The position numbers were made by a program, and so were the translations under genes. The notes beneath the pieces are model-generated. The model was not told the origin of the DNA. It worked only from the letters and a program-made list of their open reading frames with translations, and did no database searches. Positions 25,478 through 33,047 of a DNA stretch of 64,000 nt are shown here, one piece after another (positions within the stretch are counted from its first letter, which is position 1; each line of letters starts with the position of its first letter). Origin of the DNA: Phycisphaerae bacterium (lineage in GTDB: Bacteria > Planctomycetota > Phycisphaerae > UBA1845 > Fen-1342); the NCBI GenBank assembly GCA_028277645.1, contig JANQFV010000003.1:186001-250000 (forward strand), given 5' to 3'.

Positions 25478-27325
25478 CTACTTCAGGAGATCGATGAACG
25501 CGTTGACGTCGGAGAAATTGACCGTTCCATCGAGATTGGCGTCCGCGTTGAGCCAGTTGCAGTACGGCGCGAGGGCGTAGTACTCACCCACTCCCTCCAG
25601 CGCGACAACAAACGGGTTCACGTCCATGAGGTCGATGATTCCGTCACAGTTGCAGTCGCCGACGTACTGGTCGGGCACACAGCAACGGGCACCAAGGTCC
25701 GCTTCGAGAACAGCCAGATCGAAGCTGTTCACACAGCCGTCCTTGTCGAGATCCGCGTCGGGATTGTACTCCGCGATGCGATTGCCCAGCCCCAGCAGGC
25801 GATCGGGCACGACACCCTGGCACGTACCGAGGGCAAGTTCCAGCAGGCCCTGGTCGGCGATGTCCGTGTCGCCGTCGCGATCGACGTCGCCGACCGTGCT
25901 GTTCATCCAATACACCACGTCGAGCGAAAGCGTGACAGAGCCGTCGGGCTGCTCGATCTCGCGCGCCTCAAAGCCGCTGATCACCTCTGGTAGCACGTTG
26001 CCGAACACATCCGCAACAGCAAGATTGCGCGGCCGCAAGTGCGGGGCGGCATAGAAATTTGAGAGGCCGATGGTGTCGAACGGTGCCGGTTCCAAGCGCG
26101 TCCAGTCGCTGCCGTTATTACTGGCCAGCACGACGTCGATCTGGCGCGGGTCGTACACGTCACCACGCTTTTGCTTCGTGATCAAGTCAGCGTCGCCGTC
26201 GCCATCCACATCACCAGCGACGCCGGTCATACCGCGATCCGGTGACCCCGGAAATCCCCACACATCCGCGACGGGCTCCAATCCCACGTCCGGTCCGCAC
26301 ATCCCGGCCCAGTACTGGACTACCGTGCCGTCGAGATTGACCAGAGCCACGCCCGGCCCGCAGGGATGTCCGAAGTCGAAGGCAACGACGTCGGAACAGA
26401 GGAAATCAGGAAACGCGTTGTACACCTGGAATCCCTGCGACTGTGGTTCCAAGCCGTACCAGATCGAGAGGACCGGATCGTCCTCAGCGGGCGGGTTGAC
26501 TGAGCCCGTCAGGCACAAATCCGCTATTCCGTCACCATCAAAATCTGCAGCGCCGATCGCACGTGTCCATTGCACGAACAACACGTCGGCCGGGTTCGGC
26601 TCCCACATCGGCCGATACATGAACTCAACATCCGAGTCCGTCGTCCAGAAGTGGATCACCTCGGCGTTGATGTGAACAATCGGATCGCTCACGACGACGA
26701 GCTCATCTCGACCGTCACCCGTCAGGTCGACCGCCAGCATCTCCGGCGGGGTCAGAAACGTGGCCGAGGAGTTGATACCGAACGGGAACCGCAGGTGCGT
26801 CGTAAACCCCTCGTCAGCGTTCTCAATGAAGTAGAGCTCATCCCCGTAAAAAGCGGCGGCCGCCATGTCCAAATCGCCGTCACCATCGAAGTCGCCCAGA
26901 CATAATTCCGACGTCCCGTTAAAGAAGATCGCCTCGAAGGGATCATCCGGATCGTATTCGTATAGGTCGAACTCTGGCCCCCGGCGAAACTCGGTGCCGT
27001 CGCTATACAGCAATGTGAGCCGTCGCATGTGTGCCGTCGGACCGGACTGGTGGCTCGCGAACCAGAGTACGGCGAGATCTGGTCGGCCGTCGCCGTTCAG
27101 GTCGCCGACCTCAACATCCGTGATCGTTACGATGGTGTACTCGTCGGGCAGCTCGACGATGTTTGCAAAGTGCGGCGTGCTGCTGAATAGGGTAAGCGGT
27201 GCCGTTCCGATACCAGCGCGGCCCCTCTCTGACTCCTCCGCCCAGCAGACCTCGGGCGAGCCGCTGAGCAAGGCGACCGCAACCAAAGACACGCCCGTCG
27301 CGAGCATTCCACACTGCTGTCGCAT
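25478..27325 (-). CDS. Secreted FG-GAP/VCBS-repeat protein with C-terminal dockerin-like module
   Basis: 615 residues. The signal peptide starts at ATG 27325 (MRQQCGMLATGVSLVAVALLSGS), which has GAGGG seven bases upstream. The body contains repeated calcium-binding beta-propeller motifs of the DxDGDGxxD type (VGDLNGDGRPDLAVL, LGDFDGDGDLDMAAA, AADFDGDGIADLCLT, AGDVDGDGDADLIT). The C-terminal 60 residues form a dockerin-like module (GDCNCDGIIDLMDVNPFV..., then TVNFSDVNAFIDLL). Similar proteins are exported and anchored at the planctomycete surface; binding partner and role are unknown. A third, degenerate EF-like segment (VGDVDRDGDTDIADQGLLELAL) precedes the dockerin. Confidence 0.82.
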   Translation of the reverse strand: MRQQCGMLATGVSLVAVALLSGSPEVCWAEESERGRAGIGTAPLTLFSSTPHFANIVELPDEYTIVTITDVEVGDLNGDGRPDLAVLWFASHQSGPTAHMRRLTLLYSDGTEFRRGPEFDLYEYDPDDPFEAIFFNGTSELCLGDFDGDGDLDMAAAAFYGDELYFIENADEGFTTHLRFPFGINSSATFLTPPEMLAVDLTGDGRDELVVVSDPIVHINAEVIHFWTTDSDVEFMYRPMWEPNPADVLFVQWTRAIGAADFDGDGIADLCLTGSVNPPAEDDPVLSIWYGLEPQSQGFQVYNAFPDFLCSDVVAFDFGHPCGPGVALVNLDGTVVQYWAGMCGPDVGLEPVADVWGFPGSPDRGMTGVAGDVDGDGDADLITKQKRGDVYDPRQIDVVLASNNGSDWTRLEPAPFDTIGLSNFYAAPHLRPRNLAVADVFGNVLPEVISGFEAREIEQPDGSVTLSLDVVYWMNSTVGDVDRDGDTDIADQGLLELALGTCQGVVPDRLLGLGNRIAEYNPDADLDKDGCVNSFDLAVLEADLGARCCVPDQYVGDCNCDGIIDLMDVNPFVVALEGVGEYYALAPYCNWLNADANLDGTVNFSDVNAFIDLLK

Positions 27326-27574
27326 TCCAGGGCCCTCTCGCGTCCTTGCCAAGCCACCGGGCAGATACCCAACCCGCTGCCGGCGAGACAGATCCGTCAC
27401 ACCGCAAGCCCAAAGTAGCCCTGGTTCCGCTTGCTATCCCCGCCAACCACGAGCCACGCGAAGCTTCGTGTGTTACACGCACACGGGGCCGAGCGGTACT
27501 TGCCACTCGACCCCGAAGATTTCTAGCAGCCACACAACGTGCAGCTCCTCACATTCTTTGACGTCGTCCTGTGC

Positions 27575-28351
27575 CTAACGACGACGGATGAGCACGCCCG
27601 CCAGACCCAGCAAGAGCAAACTCGTAGGCTCCGGGGTGACGATGAAGTTTGTGGTACCGCTGCCTGTGTCACCTTCGGTCAACCAGAAGTCTAAACCGGC
27701 ATTGATACTACTGATGGCCGTACCGACCGGCTGAAATCCCGATGCGGGGATGTTCTGGAACGCCGAGCCGCTTCCCGGACCGTTAATGTCCGCGAAGGAG
27801 ATCAGATTCGCAAACAACTGCGGCGGACCCGGATCCGGGTTCAGATACGTGCGGAAGATACCGTCGCCGCTGCCCGGGGGCAGCTCTTCGAAGCGAGCGC
27901 TACCATCACCATTGGCATCCGTCGTCCCGATCGAAGCTGTCGCACGCGCGGCCGCCTCGACTGCCGGCATGGTCGAGAACGATAGTGTCGCTAAGTCGAA
28001 ATCAAACTCGGTGTCTGACATTCCGGCTGCGACTTGGAACGTCAGGCCGATGCGTGTGTACTCACCGAACACGAGCGTCAGCAGCACATCGTCCAACGTG
28101 GCCACCGGCTCAAACAGATTGCCGGGGTCGTAAATCTCGATCGGCGTGATAGGCTCCCACTCCCATGAGTTGGGCAGCACGCCGGGCGTCAGATCGCCAA
28201 CCGTAGCCGTGAACGTGCCGGTGCCGGTGTCGTTCGAAACGGTGGCAGTGAACACCTCGTTCGAAATCGTGTTCACGGCGAGCGCAGGACTGGCGAGCAA
28301 CAGCGCGCCAACCAGCGCAGCGGCAGCGATTGATACTTGACGGGTTCTCAT
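27575..28351 (-). CDS. PEP-CTERM protein, paralogue 1
   Basis: 258 residues. Signal peptide (IAAAALVGALLLASPALA), about 200 residues of secreted beta-rich domain, then the sorting tail TPEPTSLLLLGLAGVLIRRR, a PEP motif, hydrophobic span and basic end that an exosortase would cut. No exosortase gene is in the window. The domain aligns over its length with the product of the next gene upstream (28653-29435): both have a V(F)xxxxSN(D/G)TGxG opening, a WxxE/L..P(I/M)(E/D)I(Y/V)DP segment, FxVxAGxxDTxF and a GxxFQ(N/E)(I/M) block. ATG 28351 has GGAGAGGG just upstream. Function unknown, probably a surface or matrix protein. Confidence 0.85.
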   Translation of the reverse strand: MRTRQVSIAAAALVGALLLASPALAVNTISNEVFTATVSNDTGTGTFTATVGDLTPGVLPNSWEWEPITPIEIYDPGNLFEPVATLDDVLLTLVFGEYTRIGLTFQVAAGMSDTEFDFDLATLSFSTMPAVEAAARATASIGTTDANGDGSARFEELPPGSGDGIFRTYLNPDPGPPQLFANLISFADINGPGSGSAFQNIPASGFQPVGTAISSINAGLDFWLTEGDTGSGTTNFIVTPEPTSLLLLGLAGVLIRRR

Positions 28352-28411
28352 GCTAGGCCCTCTCCTCTTCCTTATTCCCTCTCCCTAGGGGGGAGATTCG
28401 CTCATCACTCC

Positions 28412-28489
28412 TCTCCTCACGAACGGCTGGTTCCTCACACCAGCCGCCTGCTTATCCCTAGGTGTAATCGAATGTCACAGTCATGTCAA
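28412..28489 (-). promoter_or_regulatory. Promoter and 5'-terminal hairpin leader of PEP-CTERM paralogue 1
   Basis: TTGACA (28484-28489) is followed after 17 bp by TACACC (28461-28466). The predicted start near 28454 is followed at once by an 8-bp perfect stem (28424-28431 with 28439-28446) whose loop is GTGAGGA. Directly after it the leader reads GTTCGTGAGGAGA (28412-28424). The same 13-base motif and a GTGAGGA hairpin occur in the leader of paralogue 2. The -35 is consensus; the -10 matches at three of six positions. Confidence 0.55.
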
Positions 28490-28570
28490 GCAAGAAATCC
28501 GCGCAGGAACATTTCAATTGCGCATCTTTCCGGACGCACGGCGATAGTGTTTTCGTCCCGACGGGATAGT

Positions 28571-28611
28571 CCCAAAAAGAAAAAGCGGAGCCGCTTCTCA
28601 GCGGCTCCGCT
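28571..28611 (-). terminator. Intrinsic terminator of PEP-CTERM paralogue 2
   Basis: A perfect 11-bp stem (28584-28594 with 28601-28611, loop TTCTCA) is followed on the minus strand by TTTTTCTTTTT. It lies 42 bp past the stop of the gene ending at 28653. It separates the two paralogues, so each is transcribed by itself. Confidence 0.9.
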
Positions 28612-28652
28612 GGATGCATCTGCAATTATCGGCCGTTCAAGTCGCTCGTCGC

Positions 28653-29435
28653 TTAGCGACGGCGGAGCAGCAGCCCGGCAACTGCGAACAGCGCCAGAGC
28701 CGCGGGCTCAGGGATGACCTCGAACGTGGTCGTGCCACTGGCGAGGTCGAACGCCGACAGCTCAAAGCTGATCTGGGCACTCATGTCGGTCACGACACCC
28801 GGGATCGGGATGAAGCCGCCACCGTTCGGGTGCTCCTCGTTGCTCGGCGCGCTGCTGAAGAAGTCCGCGCTATAAGGCTGGATCATCTCCTGGAAGGTTG
28901 TGCCAACGGGGAAGCCGTTGTACTGCGCCCGATACGCGTCACCAGCGGGGAACTGACCGGTCAGCGTAGCGTACACGCCGTTTCCGGGATCCGGACCACT
29001 GCCGTCGCTGTCCGTCAGGTTAAACGCTGCCTGGGCGCGCCCTTCCGCACTCGCAATGCTCGGGAAGGTCAGCTTGGCGGACGAGAAGCTGAACATCGTG
29101 TCGGCCGCACCGGCCTGAACAGCGAAGCCCAGATTAACGACCGGATCCTGCTGGATCTCCACGCCGGTTGCGTCGCCGCCTGAACCCGGAATGAGCGTCG
29201 CAATGACTGAGCGACTGACCGGGTCGACGATGTCCATGGGCTGTTCCAGCACCCAGATGTATTTCATGTCATCACCGTCGGGCAGCCACTCGCCCTGATC
29301 CTCGGTGATCTCGATGAAGCCGGCACCGGTGCCGTTTGATGCATCGACGCGGAACACAACGTCGCTGACATCTGCGTGAGCAATGGCCACGCTGGCCAAC
29401 AAGCAGAGTCCAACAACCGTCAAATTACGACTCAT
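28653..29435 (-). CDS. PEP-CTERM protein, paralogue 2
   Basis: 260 residues. Signal peptide (MSRNLTVVGLCLLASVAIAHA), a secreted domain homologous to the one encoded at 27575-28351, and the tail IPEPAALALFAVAGLLLRRR, a textbook PEP-CTERM sorting signal. ATG 29435 has GGAGGGCC just upstream. It has its own near-consensus promoter and its own strong terminator, so it is a single-gene unit. The pair looks like an old tandem duplication. Role unknown; such proteins are exported and processed by exosortase, often as part of an extracellular matrix. Confidence 0.85.
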   Translation of the reverse strand: MSRNLTVVGLCLLASVAIAHADVSDVVFRVDASNGTGAGFIEITEDQGEWLPDGDDMKYIWVLEQPMDIVDPVSRSVIATLIPGSGGDATGVEIQQDPVVNLGFAVQAGAADTMFSFSSAKLTFPSIASAEGRAQAAFNLTDSDGSGPDPGNGVYATLTGQFPAGDAYRAQYNGFPVGTTFQEMIQPYSADFFSSAPSNEEHPNGGGFIPIPGVVTDMSAQISFELSAFDLASGTTTFEVIPEPAALALFAVAGLLLRRR

Positions 29436-29804
29436 CCCAAGGCCCTCCTTCCATGTTCTCCTAGCTCACGGCCGGATATGTCTCAGAAAAATGATGCCTT
29501 CTCTTCTCCTCACGAACCAGGGGCGATAAACGGGATGGTGCGTCGCTCCTGGCCAACTCCTCACAGTTGAAGAGGATTCTACGCCATTTTTAAGGCCGAT
29601 GTCAAGCGAATAATTTGCAAAGAGTGGCGGCTTGACTTTGGCGAACCACGCTCTATCGCCACCTAGAGATTAATATTATAGGACTATTCGATCTAAGTCA
29701 CGCGACGCGTCCGAAAATAGCTGCCACGCAGCACCATTACAGAACCGCCCCAGGCTGCACCATAGGTAACACCGCAGTCCCTGTACGCAGGTTGGTGAGC
29801 CGCA
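29436..29804. other. Leader and promoter region upstream of PEP-CTERM paralogue 2
   Basis: It holds the leader and TTGACA/TAGAAT promoter described in the separate entry. Further upstream is an AT-rich patch (29663-29700) with a perfect minus-strand TATAAT at 29675-29680, possibly a second promoter. No gene is visible; queG ends at 29805, pointing in from the right. Confidence 0.5.
29505..29605 (-). promoter_or_regulatory. Promoter and 5'-terminal hairpin leader of PEP-CTERM paralogue 2
   Basis: TTGACA (29600-29605) and TAGAAT (29576-29581) are 18 bp apart, a near-consensus promoter. The predicted start near 29569 falls at the base of a small hairpin (29554-29569; stem CAAC/GTTG, loop TGTGAGGA). 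A second stem (CCAGG with CCTGG) follows, then GTTCGTGAGGAGA at 29505-29517, identical over 13 bases to the leader of paralogue 1. Confidence 0.65.
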
Positions 29805-30866
29805 TTAACGCGACGATTTCTGTCGCAGTCTGGACAGCGCTGTTGAGACTGCCGGATCGTCCTCCTCTCCCACCACCGAAACCAGCCGCGCGAGATCCGC
29901 GCGCGACGTAGTGACGTTTCCCAAGACGATCACCGCATTGCGACGCCACATCGCCGCCTTCGCGCGCCGTAAAGCAGTCCCCTTCGTCAGGCGACGATGG
30001 GCCGAACTTCGCAACGTGACCAACGACTCCAGCGGTACGTGGGCACCGCATCGATCAGCACGCAAGCGCGCATTGCGCACCTTCGGGGCACGTGCGTTGT
30101 ATGGGCACACCTGCTGACAAATGTCGCAGCCGAAGAGCCGTTCTCCGATTGACGCGTATTTTGTGGGTTCAATCGAGCCACGGTGTTCGATGGTCAGGTA
30201 CGCGATGCACCGGCGTGTGTCGAGCTCGCGCGGTCCGATCAGTGCCCCGGTCGGACAAGCGTCAATGCACCGGGTACACTGCGCGCAGCGTTCGATGACG
30301 GGTTCATCCGGCACGAGTTCCAACGTCGTGACCAACTCGCCCAGCAGCACGTACGAACCCACCGCAGAATTCAGCAGACACGTGTTCTTCCCGAACCAAC
30401 CCAGACCGGCGGCAACGGCCAGTTCGCGTTCGAGCACCGGTGCCGTGTCGACGCAAACGCGCGCATCGAATTCCACATCGAGCTCGCCCCGTGCGGTGCG
30501 CAGAATCTGCTCGAACATGTCCCGTAAGACGACGTGATAGTCCTCCCCACGCGCATACTGAGCGATGATGCCAGACGGCACTGGCGGTCGGGATGAGCCT
30601 GCCGACTGCGGCCTGTAGCAGTCCTCGCGGCCGTAGATCACCCCACCGACGATTACCGAACGCGCTCCCGGGAGCAGTTCACGCGGGTCGGCGCGGATGT
30701 GGACGTTTCGACGCAGATACGTCATCTCCCCGGCATAGCCCTTCGCGAGCCAGTCCCTATAATACGCCGCTCGGTCCAGCGGTCCGGCGCGCGCCACCCC
30801 GACGAGGTCGAACCCGGCGGACCGCGCGATAGCCTTGATGCGGTTGGTTGTCGCCTCTGGCGTCAT
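29805..30866 (-). CDS. queG: Epoxyqueuosine reductase QueG
   Basis: 353 residues from ATG 30866. QueG performs the last step of queuosine synthesis, reducing epoxyqueuosine in tRNA with a cobalamin and two 4Fe-4S clusters. The N-terminal cobalamin-binding part has IAQYARGEDYHVVLR and GLGWFGKNTCLL; the ferredoxin-like part has CAQCTRCIDACPTGAL and CDICQQVCPYN, giving eight cluster cysteines. A HEAT-like helical tail follows (LRRAKAAMWRRNAVIVLGN). A GTG at 30902 could add 12 residues; neither start has a clear ribosome site. The gene diverges from the small unknown gene at 30953. Other queuosine genes are not in the window. Confidence 0.93.
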   Translation of the reverse strand: MTPEATTNRIKAIARSAGFDLVGVARAGPLDRAAYYRDWLAKGYAGEMTYLRRNVHIRADPRELLPGARSVIVGGVIYGREDCYRPQSAGSSRPPVPSGIIAQYARGEDYHVVLRDMFEQILRTARGELDVEFDARVCVDTAPVLERELAVAAGLGWFGKNTCLLNSAVGSYVLLGELVTTLELVPDEPVIERCAQCTRCIDACPTGALIGPRELDTRRCIAYLTIEHRGSIEPTKYASIGERLFGCDICQQVCPYNARAPKVRNARLRADRCGAHVPLESLVTLRSSAHRRLTKGTALRRAKAAMWRRNAVIVLGNVTTSRADLARLVSVVGEEDDPAVSTALSRLRQKSSR

Positions 30867-30952
30867 TTGCGCCGATGATACCCGGGACGCGCTCACCGGC
30901 ACCAGCTTCGTCTGGTCGAATCAACAGGCTCAAGCGGTTACGGAGCACCTGC

Positions 30953-31360
30953 ATGTTCAACTACGACTGGTTTCACGGATCCGGACTCACGCGGCAGGTT
31001 GAGGAAGCCAAGCTGCGCTGCGCCGCCAAGACCTTCCCGGACATCCGCAAGAACCGGGGCCGGAACGGCGACACGGATGCCCGTAAGTACATGGATGAGT
31101 TGGAAACGCGTATCATCCTCTATCTCAAGGACGGACTGAGCTACGAGATGCGCGAGATCGCCGACGTCGGCACGAGCAGCGCGCTGGCTTTTGAGTGCAC
31201 GCCGGTGGACGAAAACTATCAGGTGGGCGCGTACGTCATCGTGGTCCCGTTCGATGACATCGCGCGCGTCGAGGTATTTGCGGTCCACCCGGATGAGAAG
31301 CCGCAGGAGAACATTCGCATTCCGGGCTTTCGGGCCAACGCCGGAGAAGCCCGCGATTGA
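30953..31360 (+). CDS. Hypothetical cytoplasmic protein, 135 residues
   Basis: No family recognised. The start ATG 30953 (MFNYDWFHGSGL) has GGAG seven bases upstream; the open frame further 5' overlaps queG's start region and is not credible. The chain has a helical, basic first half (residues 1-45), then a region predicted to alternate strands and helices (ETRIILYLKDGLSYEMREIADV, QVGAYVIVVPFDDIARVEVFAV). No signal peptide, membrane helix or metal motif. A lipoprotein hydrolase gene starts 38 bp downstream, so the two may be co-transcribed. Confidence 0.65.
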   Translation: MFNYDWFHGSGLTRQVEEAKLRCAAKTFPDIRKNRGRNGDTDARKYMDELETRIILYLKDGLSYEMREIADVGTSSALAFECTPVDENYQVGAYVIVVPFDDIARVEVFAVHPDEKPQENIRIPGFRANAGEARD

Positions 31361-31398
31361 GGAACGCCGCCGGGCTTAAGGAAGATCCAGGCTTGAAC

Positions 31399-32187
31399 AT
31401 GACACGGATGATTCGACTCGCTAGCGTAGTACCACTCCTGTTACTGGTGACTGGCTGCGCGATCGACTTCGGGGAACAAGCGCAACACGGCATCACGTTC
31501 TATTGTCCCGGCGCAGGCAACGTCGACCTGGGCGATGGCGGTGTACGGGCTGGCCTGGAGAAGGCCGGCTACAAAGGGCAGGTTGCCAGCGTTACCTGGA
31601 CTTTCTCGCTCAACCCCGCGATCGACCAAGCCGTGCGTGTGAACGCGCGATTGGCCGGCACGCGTCTGGCCCGCTACATCGAAGAGTACAAAGACAAGTT
31701 CCCCGACGGCGAGGTCAACATCATCGGGCTGTCCGCCGGCACGGGGGTGGCGATTTGGGCGCTCGAGGATCTGAATCCCGACTACCAAGTCGAGAACGTT
31801 GTGCTGCTGTCGTCGAGTCTCAGCCGCGATTACGACGTGAGCACAGCGCTCGAACGTGTGAAGGGCAAGATTTACAACTACTACTCGCCGAACGACGTGG
31901 TGCTGACCACGTTCATGCTGCCGTTCGGCACGATTGACGGGAAGCTCGGCGCCGAGGGCGCGGGCGCAGCAGGACTGGCCGTGCCGGAGGGCTCGACGCG
32001 GGTCGTGAACATCCGCTGGCGCCCCGATTTCGAGCGCTTCGGCTACAACGGCGGACACACCGACGCCACCAATCCGCGCTTCGTCCGGCATCACCTGAGC
32101 CGACACATCTTATCGCGTGACACGGCTACCGCAGGCGAAACAAACGCTGCCAGTCCGCTGGCGCAAGCTCCACCGGACGCTGATTAG
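31399..32187 (+). CDS. Lipoprotein alpha/beta hydrolase
   Basis: 262 residues. Lipoprotein signal with the modifiable cysteine in LLLLVTGC (Cys20). The mature part has an alpha/beta-hydrolase nucleophile elbow, IIGLSAGTGVAIWAL (GxSxG), an acid candidate in YYSPNDVVL, and a late histidine in GYNGGHTDATNPRF, so the catalytic triad is plausible. Substrate unknown; likely an esterase or lipase-like enzyme at the periplasmic face of a membrane. ATG 31399 has CAGG seven bases upstream; a TTG at 31357 overlapping the previous stop would add 14 residues before the signal and is less likely. The end overlaps rsmA tail to tail by 62 bp. Confidence 0.75.
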   Translation: MTRMIRLASVVPLLLLVTGCAIDFGEQAQHGITFYCPGAGNVDLGDGGVRAGLEKAGYKGQVASVTWTFSLNPAIDQAVRVNARLAGTRLARYIEEYKDKFPDGEVNIIGLSAGTGVAIWALEDLNPDYQVENVVLLSSSLSRDYDVSTALERVKGKIYNYYSPNDVVLTTFMLPFGTIDGKLGAEGAGAAGLAVPEGSTRVVNIRWRPDFERFGYNGGHTDATNPRFVRHHLSRHILSRDTATAGETNAASPLAQAPPDAD

Positions 32188-32980
32188 GTTCGATGCCGAG
32201 CTGCGCCGCGGTCCCTTCATCAATACCGACCTCGCGCAGGAAACGCCGGAGCATCTTTCGGCGTTGCCCGAAGCCGCGATGCACAAACGCCAGAAAGCCC
32301 GGCACATCGTCCACCGGAACGTCGCCCTCGGCGAACGGGTATAGCGCGACCGATGCGGAATCCACCTTTGGCGCGGGCCAGAAGGCCGTCGGCGGGATCA
32401 CGTCCAGTACGCTGATCCGCGCCAGCGTCTGCACGATGACCGATAGCGGTCCGTAAGCCGACGTGTTCGACGGTGCGGTCAGCCGATCCGCCACTTCCTT
32501 CTGAATGGTGCAGACCAGGCGTTCCAGCCGCGGCGTGCCGACGAGCAGCTCGACGAGCAGGGGCGACGCCACCTGGTACGGCAAGTTCGCGACCAGCTTG
32601 TGGTATCCTGCCGATCCGCGTTGCTGCCCCTGCAGTGTCCTGAGCACGGCCGGTGCGATGCTGTTCTGCCCGGAAAGCACGTCCGTCAGCAGTAGTGTCA
32701 GGCGCTCCTCATCACCAAGCCGGTCGCACAGCAGCGCGTGCAGGCCACGATCCACCTCCACCGCTACAACGCGTGCACCGGATGCCAACAACAACTCTGT
32801 CAACGATCCGGTGCCGGGCCCAACCTCAAGCACCACGTCGTCTGCTTGCAGGTCTGCCGCGGCGACGATCTTTCGCATAAGATTCAGGTCGATGAGAAAG
32901 TTCTGCCCGAAGCGGTGCCGTGGCGCGAGATTCGCGGCGGCCAGCAACTGGCGAATTTCAGAAAGTGTCTGCCCGGCCAT
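32126..32980 (-). CDS. rsmA: 16S rRNA (adenine1518-N6/adenine1519-N6)-dimethyltransferase RsmA
   Basis: 284 residues. RsmA (KsgA) dimethylates two adjacent adenines in the helix-45 loop of 16S rRNA, late in 30S assembly. Motifs: HRFGQNFLID, SAM-binding EVGPGTGSLTELLL, the motif-IV sequence NLPYQVASPLL, and the C-terminal helical domain with RRKMLRRFLREVG. ATG 32980 begins the conserved region (MAGQTLSEIRQLL); the frame stays open upstream to 33064 but that part overlaps the selD promoter region. It is divergent from selD with 67 bp between the starts. The last 62 bp overlap the lipoprotein hydrolase gene. Confidence 0.94.
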   Translation of the reverse strand: MAGQTLSEIRQLLAAANLAPRHRFGQNFLIDLNLMRKIVAAADLQADDVVLEVGPGTGSLTELLLASGARVVAVEVDRGLHALLCDRLGDEERLTLLLTDVLSGQNSIAPAVLRTLQGQQRGSAGYHKLVANLPYQVASPLLVELLVGTPRLERLVCTIQKEVADRLTAPSNTSAYGPLSVIVQTLARISVLDVIPPTAFWPAPKVDSASVALYPFAEGDVPVDDVPGFLAFVHRGFGQRRKMLRRFLREVGIDEGTAAQLGIEPNQRPVELAPADWQRLFRLR

Positions 32981-33047
32981 GACGCCGATCGTCGTCCAAT
33001 CGCGTCGCCGGGGCAAGATGTAACGCGTTTTCAGGGAGCGTGATCGA

